A stretch of DNA of 10,112 nucleotides, taken from NCBI GenBank assembly GCA_026770585.1, contig MU646315.1, positions 1,180,489 through 1,190,600 of the forward strand. The letters are read 5' to 3'. The notes under the pieces are model-generated. The model saw nothing but the letters and a program-made list of their open reading frames with translations, made no database searches and had not been told where the DNA came from. The translations under genes and the position numbers were made by a program. This document shows, piece by piece, positions 6,386 through 10,112 of the stretch. Positions within the stretch are counted from its first letter, which is position 1, and each line of letters begins with the position of its first letter. This DNA comes from Baffinella frigidus (Eukaryota; Cryptophyceae; Cryptomonadales; Baffinellaceae).

Positions 6386-6495
6386 TACAGGGGTACCTCG
6401 CTCATAAGAAACCGCATCCCCCTAGGACCCTACAGTAGGCTATCCCTAGGGTCCTAGGGGGGGGGGCGGTTTCTTATGAGCGAGGTACCCCTGTA
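6386..6495 (+). mobile_element. ACAGGGG-family MITE, copy 3
   Basis: Near-perfect termini; the internal GGTGG part of the core is deleted, making it the shortest full-ended copy. Confidence 0.87.
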
Positions 6496-6528
6496 GCGTT
6501 TGCATCCATTTAGTGCTGCCGAGGAACC

Positions 6529-6647
6529 TACAGGGGTACCTCGCCCATAAGAAAGCGCCTGCCCCTAGGATCCTACAGTAGCCCTATCTAGGACCCCATG
6601 CTGGTCCTAGGGGGTGGGTGGTTTCTTATGAGCGAGGTACCCCTGCA
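6529..6647 (+). mobile_element. ACAGGGG-family MITE, copy 4
   Basis: Left end TACAGGGGTACCTCGCC; right end CCCCTGCA instead of CCCCTGTA. It lies only 33 bp from copy 3. Confidence 0.85.
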
Positions 6648-6689
6648 GTCGCGGCTGGGTGCTAATCGCGCGGTATCGGGCGTGTCTCT

Positions 6690-6794
6690 TATCCCTTAAG
6701 TGGCCAGTAGGCTCCTACGCCCTACCGTAGGGTCCTAGGACCTGCCTAGGACCTCTTGGTGGTCAAATTTGACCACCTGGTCACTTAAGGGATA
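6690..6794 (+). mobile_element. TATCCCTTAAG-family MITE, copy 1
   Basis: Ends TA-TCCCTTAAGTGGCCA and CACTTAAGGGA-TA. The core includes TACCGTAGGGTCCTAGGACC and a GGTCAAATTTGACC palindrome. About 105 bp, non-coding. Confidence 0.85.
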
Positions 6795-6795
6795 G

Positions 6796-6960
6796 ACATG
6801 ACCTCTCTCGGCGCCCGTGCTCAGACACAGCCTCGGCGGGGGGGTGTACATGGCGGCCGTATGTGTGCATGTATTGCTAATAAATGGGGTGGGTTTTGGT
6901 ATCTGAGATACACTCGTCTCTCTCCGTTTGGCTTCCCCCCCTGCAGAAACAGTGCCACAA
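6796..6960 (+). repeat. Copy of dispersed GTGCATACATGG module
   Basis: ATGACCTCTCTCGGCGCCC through CAGCCTCGGCGGGG and GTGTACATGGCGGCCGT matches 564-620. A GCTAATAA branch-like word, a pyrimidine-rich stretch and CCCTGCAG follow, so it could look like an intron end, but no coding continuation is evident. Confidence 0.6.
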
Positions 6961-6966
6961 TATACC

Positions 6967-7071
6967 TATCACTTAAGTGCCCATGCCGCCAAATTTGAGG
7001 GCCAAGAGGTCCTAGGCAGGTCATAGGGCCCTACGGTAGGGTGTATGAGCCTACTGGCTACTTAAGGGATA
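6967..7071 (-). mobile_element. TATCCCTTAAG-family MITE, copy 2 (inverted)
   Basis: TA-TCACTTAAGTG at the left and CTACTTAAGGGA-TA at the right; the core is in reverse orientation relative to copies 1 and 3. Confidence 0.82.
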
Positions 7072-7123
7072 AAAGTACAATATACGTATACAAGTACACT
7101 ACCCCCCCTGTTGCGCGGCAGAG

Positions 7124-7226
7124 TATCCCTTAAGTGGCGAGTAGGCTCATACGCCCTACCGTAGGGCCCTAGGACCTACCTAGGACCGCAGGGGGTCTAT
7201 TTGGACCCCCTCGCCACTTCAGGGAT
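7124..7226 (+). mobile_element. TATCCCTTAAG-family MITE, copy 3
   Basis: TATCCCTTAAGTGGCGAG at the left; CCACTTCAGGGAT at the right (T to C change). The core has CCTACCGTAGGGCCCTAGG. Confidence 0.82.
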
Positions 7227-7276
7227 GATGGGAGCTCGAAGAAGCTCAAGGGCCCAAAGGAATAGACCCCCACCTT

Positions 7277-7330
7277 GTCAGCACTACAATGCTATTAGTC
7301 GGCACTAAAACACTATTAGTCAGCACTAGG
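7277..7330 (+). repeat. 21-bp tandem repeat, about 2.5 copies
   Basis: GTCAGCACTACAATGCTATTA-like units start at 7277, 7298 and 7319 (the last partial), with a few substitutions. Confidence 0.75.
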
Positions 7331-7360
7331 TAGGGTTCTACAGGGGTGCGAGTTCTTGTA

Positions 7361-7440
7361 TCTGAGGGACACTCGTGCCTCTACTTTTTTTCTGAGGGAC
7401 ACTCGTTTTTTCTGAGGGACACTCGTGCCTCTACTCTTCC
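7361..7440 (+). repeat. Tandem repeat of TCTGAGGGACACTCGT
   Basis: Three copies start at 7361, 7391 and 7411, two of them followed by GCCTCTACT. A related GTATCTGAGATACACTCGT occurs near 6899, linking this to the 6796-6960 repeat. Confidence 0.8.
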
Positions 7441-7509
7441 CCTCCCTTGCCTGTCGCGTCTCTCTCCGTCTCCCGAGGGGGCGTGGCGAAGATTCACGCA
7501 GGAGCGTTG

Positions 7510-7642
7510 TACAGGGGTACCTCGCTCACAAGAAACCGCCTCCTCCTAGGACCCTACAGTAGGCCTATGCCTAGGGCCCTATGGTGGTCCTAGGGTGTGG
7601 GCGTTTTCTTATGAAAGGACCTAAAGGACCTATGAGCGAGGT
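7510..7642 (+). mobile_element. ACAGGGG-family MITE, copy 5
   Basis: Full termini with TA at both ends. The right arm carries a 9-bp tandem duplication (AAAGGACCT twice, about 7615-7632) inserted inside the conserved TTATGAGCG word. Confidence 0.85.
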
Positions 7643-7740
7643 ACCCCTGTAGGAGTTGTAGGAGTTACTCCACTCCAGTGCCGGAGGACAGGTCGCAAGT
7701 CCCATTCTCTCGGATCTACAAGGCAGGGGGGGCTTGACAC

Positions 7741-7836
7741 CACACTGAGGACTACGGACCTTTCATCAAAAGTCAACTTGCACAGAGCCAACTAACTTGA
7801 CGGATTTTCTGGTGCAAATTTGGTCACGTTGCCCCC
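7741..7836 (-). repeat. Dispersed repeat, inverted copy of 4417-4504
   Basis: The reverse complement contains GTGACCAAATTT, CCAGAAAATCC, GTTGACTTTTG and AAAGGTCCGTAGTC in the same order as 4430-4504. The two copies lie about 3.3 kb apart in opposite orientation. Confidence 0.7.
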
Positions 7837-7853
7837 AATAATGGCAGCCGCCC

Positions 7854-7966
7854 ACAGGGGTACCTCGCTCATAAGAAACCGCCCCCCCCCAGGACCCTAC
7901 AGTAGGACCATGCCTAGGGTCCTATGGTGGTCCTAGGGGGGGGGGCTGTTGCTTATGAGCGAGGTA
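7854..7966 (+). mobile_element. ACAGGGG-family MITE, copy 6 (right end truncated)
   Basis: The left end ACAGGGGTACCTCGC is intact apart from the initial T. The right arm stops after GAGCGAGGTA, and CCCCTGTA is missing. Confidence 0.82.
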
Positions 7967-8049
7967 TTGATATAGCTGGGTGGACCTCACATGCAGGTCC
8001 GCTATCACACGTGTCGCGAGAAGCTGACTCACCCTGGAAAGCGGACCTC

Positions 8050-8170
8050 TACAGGGGTACCTCGCTCATAAGAAACCGCCCCCCCCCTAGAACCACCGTA
8101 GGGCCCTAGTCATAGGCCAACTGTAGGGTCCTAGGGGGGGTTGGTTTCTGATGAGCGAGGTACCCCTGTA
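8050..8170 (-). mobile_element. ACAGGGG-family MITE, copy 7 (inverted)
   Basis: Full TACAGGGG and CCCCTGTA ends. The core is in the same minority orientation as copy 1 at 4676-4796 and shares its CCACCGTAGGGCCC word. Confidence 0.86.
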
Positions 8171-8523
8171 CCCCTTACCGCTGCTGCATGACGAAATGTA
8201 TTGGAAGCCCAAAGAATCGCGAAATCCTGGGTGCAGGGCTAGATTGGCCCACTGTACTAGACAGGACTATCGTAGGGCTAGATAGGCCTACTGTAGGGTC
8301 CTAGGCCCCCTAGGGTGGTGTGGCGTGTCCTTACTTCTTGCTAGGGCAGGGCGTGTCCTTACTTGCGAGCAACGTCTGTAGCGCTCAGCAGAGTGATTGG
8401 TAATTTATTGCCAAACAACGAGCGTCAGCGCCGCACACGCTACGCATTGTGCCACTTACTGTACCCCGTGTCGGCCGCTCATACGAGCATGTTAAGCGCT
8501 TAGCACTCTCGTTGGTAACGTCT
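8171..8523. other. Anonymous spacer with degenerate repeats
   Basis: AGGGCTAGATTGGCCCACTGTA (about 8236) resembles AGGGCTAGATAGGCCTACTG (about 8274), probably a decayed element core. GGCGTGTCCTTACTT is directly repeated at 8322-8336 and 8350-8364. No gene recognised. Confidence 0.5.
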
Positions 8524-8622
8524 CCATGTCTCTCTCTCTCTCTCTCTCGCACGCGCGCTCTCTCTCTCCCTCCCTCCCTCCCTCTCTCCCTCCCCCCCTC
8601 CCTCTTTCTCTCTCTCTCTCTC
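8524..8622 (+). repeat. CT-rich low-complexity tract
   Basis: CTCTCT, CTCCCT and TTTCTCT microsatellites. No adjacent exon-like sequence found. Confidence 0.85.
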
Positions 8623-8745
8623 TGGCTCGCTCAGCACCCGCCGCCAGCCATCTCTACATCCTTTATTCAGAGCGCCATGTTGCTTTTGATCCCTAATACA
8701 CCCAATGTTGTTTCTCAGCGCAACCAACACGGCCACCATAACACG

Positions 8746-8833
8746 CTAGGCTCATACGCCCTATCGTAGGGCCCTAGCTAGTGCCTAGGACCTCTTTGCG
8801 GCCAAATTTGCCCACCTGGCCACTGAAGGGATA
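8746..8833 (+). mobile_element. TATCCCTTAAG-family MITE, copy 4 (left end truncated)
   Basis: It begins inside the element at TAGGCTCATACGCCC and runs to CCACTGAAGGGATA. The left TATCCCTTAAG end is absent. Confidence 0.75.
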
Positions 8834-9177
8834 CTTTCCAGGACTCTGAGATCTGGTCTCGGGGCCCTGAAACTTTTCGAGAGCCTAAGCCCATCTCGTT
8901 GCGCCTGACACGGGCCATGAGGCCTCGAGGCCTGCAGCGCAAATCAGAACGTCGTCTCTCCGGGAGGCCGCTTTTGCTTCTCGAACGTTCTCGAAGCTTC
9001 TCGAAGCTTCTCGAAACTTCTCCGGCTCTTCCCTCAACCCAGTCTCCTGGAGACTGGGGTGAGAGAGTACAGCGCTCGACCGCTCGTGCGGAATTCCATC
9101 TCGGAACATACTAGAATCTGTCCACATAAAAAGGCGAAAGATAGCATCATTGTATGCCTGAAATATAATATACACCT
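8834..9177. other. Anonymous stretch beyond the - strand gene
   Basis: It holds a 14-bp palindrome AGGCCTCGAGGCCT (8920-8933), a tandem TTCTCGAAGC repeat of about four units (8977-9021) and a 10-bp inverted repeat CCCAGTCTCC (9038-9058). A 109-codon - strand frame crosses it but has no recognisable motif. Confidence 0.45.
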
Positions 9178-9291
9178 TTATCTTCGGCGTCGGAAGCCTA
9201 AGATAGCGGGGCATAATCTGTCTTGTTCCGAAATTGAATTCAGCCGAGCGCGACCGTGCAAGCCACTGGGGGCGGGGGACGTGACCGCCAC
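9178..9291 (-). CDS. Possible terminal exon of the - strand gene
   Basis: After acceptor acatgtag (- strand) a 38-codon frame, phase 0, starts VAVTSPAPSGLHGRARL and ends ...GFRRRR before TAA. The phase fits the end of exon 9749-9716. No coding-like conservation is visible, and the acceptor sits in a sequence that occurs twice (9289-9394 and 9550-9696). It could equally be non-coding. Confidence 0.27.
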   Translation of the reverse strand: MAVTSPAPSGLHGRARLNSISEQDRLCPAILGFRRRR

Positions 9292-9394
9292 CTACATGTA
9301 TCAGGGGTGCAGTATCGGAGTTCCCCTCCCCGCTCCACAGGACTGTGCTCTCGTGGTCACACCCGATTTAGATGGGATATCTACGTCGGAGTTT
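9289..9394. repeat. Segmental duplication, copy 1
   Basis: ATGTATCAGGGGTGCAGTAT through GACTGTGCTCTCG to ATCTACGTCGGAGTT is almost identical to 9550-9696 but lacks 36 bp after CTCTCG. It runs directly into a TTTAGGG array. Confidence 0.88.
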
Positions 9395-9530
9395 AGGGTT
9401 GAGGGTTTAGGGAGTGTAGGGTTTGAGTTTAGGATTTATGGTTTAAGGTTTAGGGTTTAGGGTTTGAGGTTTAGGGTTTGGAATTTAGCGTTTCGGGTTT
9501 CGGGTTGAATGTTTAGGGTCCAGGTCTGAG
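9393..9530 (-). repeat. Telomere-like array, TTTAGGG orientation
   Basis: Degenerate TTTAGGG, TTTGAGG and TTTCGGG units. This is CCCTAAA on the - strand, i.e. sense for the inferred - strand gene. Confidence 0.88.
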
Positions 9531-9549
9531 GCTCCAGGATTCAGGATAT

Positions 9550-9696
9550 CACCTACCAACATGTATCAGGGGTGCAGTATCGGAGTTCCCCTCCCCGCCC
9601 CACAGGACTGTGCTCTCGAGACGCTCAGTGTGGGGGGGACGGAGAACTCCGATGTGGTCACGCCCGATTTAGATGGGATATCTACGTCGGAGTTCC
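9550..9696. repeat. Segmental duplication, copy 2, with hairpin
   Basis: Same as copy 1 plus 36 bp. The extra part completes an inverted repeat: ATCGGAGTTCCCC near 9580 pairs with GAGAACTCCGAT near 9644. A third ACGTCGGAGTTCCCC lies at about 9684. Confidence 0.85.
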
Positions 9697-9715
9697 CCAC
9701 TCGACCCGCACTCAC

Positions 9716-9859
9716 TCGTGCTCGATGCTCGGGTGGTGCGCCAGTGGATCTTGGCAGGGCGGAAGACAAACGGCGAGACACCGTTCATTAGTCAACCACC
9801 GAGGCTCGTCACCTGGCCGACCGAAGCTCACAAACGGCTTCAACAGCCTCCGCAGCGAC
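9716..9859 (-). CDS. Two-exon fragment of a convergent gene, product unknown
   Basis: On the - strand, the acceptor ctaaacccag opens exon 9859-9813 (47 nt; VAAEAVEAVCELRSA plus two bases). A 63-nt intron 9812-9750 follows, with donor gtgacg, a possible branch point gactaat and acceptor ctgccaag. Exon 9749-9716 (34 nt; STGAPPEHRAR) comes next, followed by the strong donor gtgagtg. The split codon AG/A restores the frame. Upstream exons would lie beyond the right edge, since a telomere-like intron fills 9860-10112. The product is not recognised. Support is from splice signals, phase and open frame only. Confidence 0.5.
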
Positions 9860-10112
9860 CTGGGTTTAGGGTTCAGGGTTTCGAGTTTAGCGTTTAGCGT
9901 TGAAGGTTTAGGGTGTAGGGTTTAGGATTTAGGATTTAGGGTTGACATTTTAGGGTTTAGGGTTCAGGGTTTAGGGTTCAGGGTTTAGGGTTCAGGGTTT
10001 AGGGTGTAGGGTTTTGGCTTCAGGGAAGGGCTTTAGGGTTTAGGGTCTAGGGTTTAGGGTTGAGGGTTTAGGGTTTAGGGTTTAGGGTTTAGGGTTTAGG
10101 GTTTAGGGTTTA
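9860..10112 (-). repeat. Telomere-like array, TTTAGGG orientation, to window end
   Basis: TTTAGGG with CAGGG and TGTAGGG variants, becoming almost perfect from about 10060. It ends, on the - strand, in the cccag acceptor of exon 9859-9813, so it reads as an intron of that gene. A true chromosome end cannot be excluded because the array runs off the window. Confidence 0.85.

Noticed and set aside
4508-8109. Frames ending YRGTSLIRNRPPPRTT or similar
   Set aside because: They read through termini of the ACAGGGG-family elements, which are non-coding palindromes.
6057-8170. CRISPR-like repeat-spacer array
   Set aside because: Repeats are long palindromes with terminal inverted repeats, irregular spacing and both orientations; the genome is eukaryotic.
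8885-9214. 109-codon - strand frame
   Set aside because: No recognisable motif, no splice context, and its tail is a translation of the TTCTCGAAGC tandem repeat.
9860-10112. Chromosome end (telomere)
   Set aside because: The unit is right, but arrays occur throughout the window in both orientations and are interrupted by exon-like sequence; only the last roughly 50 bp are near perfect.
1-10112. tRNA, rRNA or other known structured RNA genes
   Set aside because: I found no cloverleaf with the conserved arm motifs and no rRNA-like sequence on either strand.

Overview
The window looks like nuclear DNA of a GC-rich eukaryote, most probably a microalga or related protist. The heptamer CCCTAAA/TTTAGGG (plant/algal-type telomere unit) fills much of the sequence. 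Coding sequence comes as very short exons with GT-AG or GC-AG borders, and short palindromic non-autonomous transposons are abundant. Dinoflagellates, chromerids and green algae all use this telomere unit, so I cannot name the lineage. There is no bacterial gene structure, and the long open frames are translations of repeats.

Left half (1-6041, + strand): I infer the 3' part of one gene from nine small exons at 172-207, 929-967, 1248-1310, 1660-1708, 2126-2148, 3506-3547, 5329-5392, 5715-5752 and 5976-6041. They total 420 nt, all junction phases agree, and they give 139 residues ending at a TGA. The N-terminal part reads like tetratricopeptide (TPR) repeats of the kinesin-light-chain type; the C-terminal half is not recognised. 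Introns make up about 93% of the 5.9 kb. Most consist of degenerate telomere-like heptamers, always CCCTAAA on the coding strand. Introns 5 and 6 also hold palindromic elements, duplicated modules, a TATATAG microsatellite and two extra copies of exon 7.

Middle (6042-about 9177): no convincing gene. This stretch is packed with palindromic MITE-like elements. One family has seven copies in the window (ACAGGGGTACCTCGC ends) and another has four (TATCCCTTAAG ends). Most copies end in TA on both sides. Small tandem repeats, a CT-rich tract and anonymous sequence lie between them.

Right end (about 9178-10112, - strand): two well-bordered exons (9813-9859 and 9716-9749, joined over a 63-nt intron) and a possible terminal exon (9178-9291) suggest a convergent gene entering from the right. 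Here the heptamer reads TTTAGGG on the + strand, so it is again CCCTAAA in the sense direction of the gene. The flip of repeat orientation with gene orientation, and telomere-like arrays forming the introns, are the most striking features of the window.
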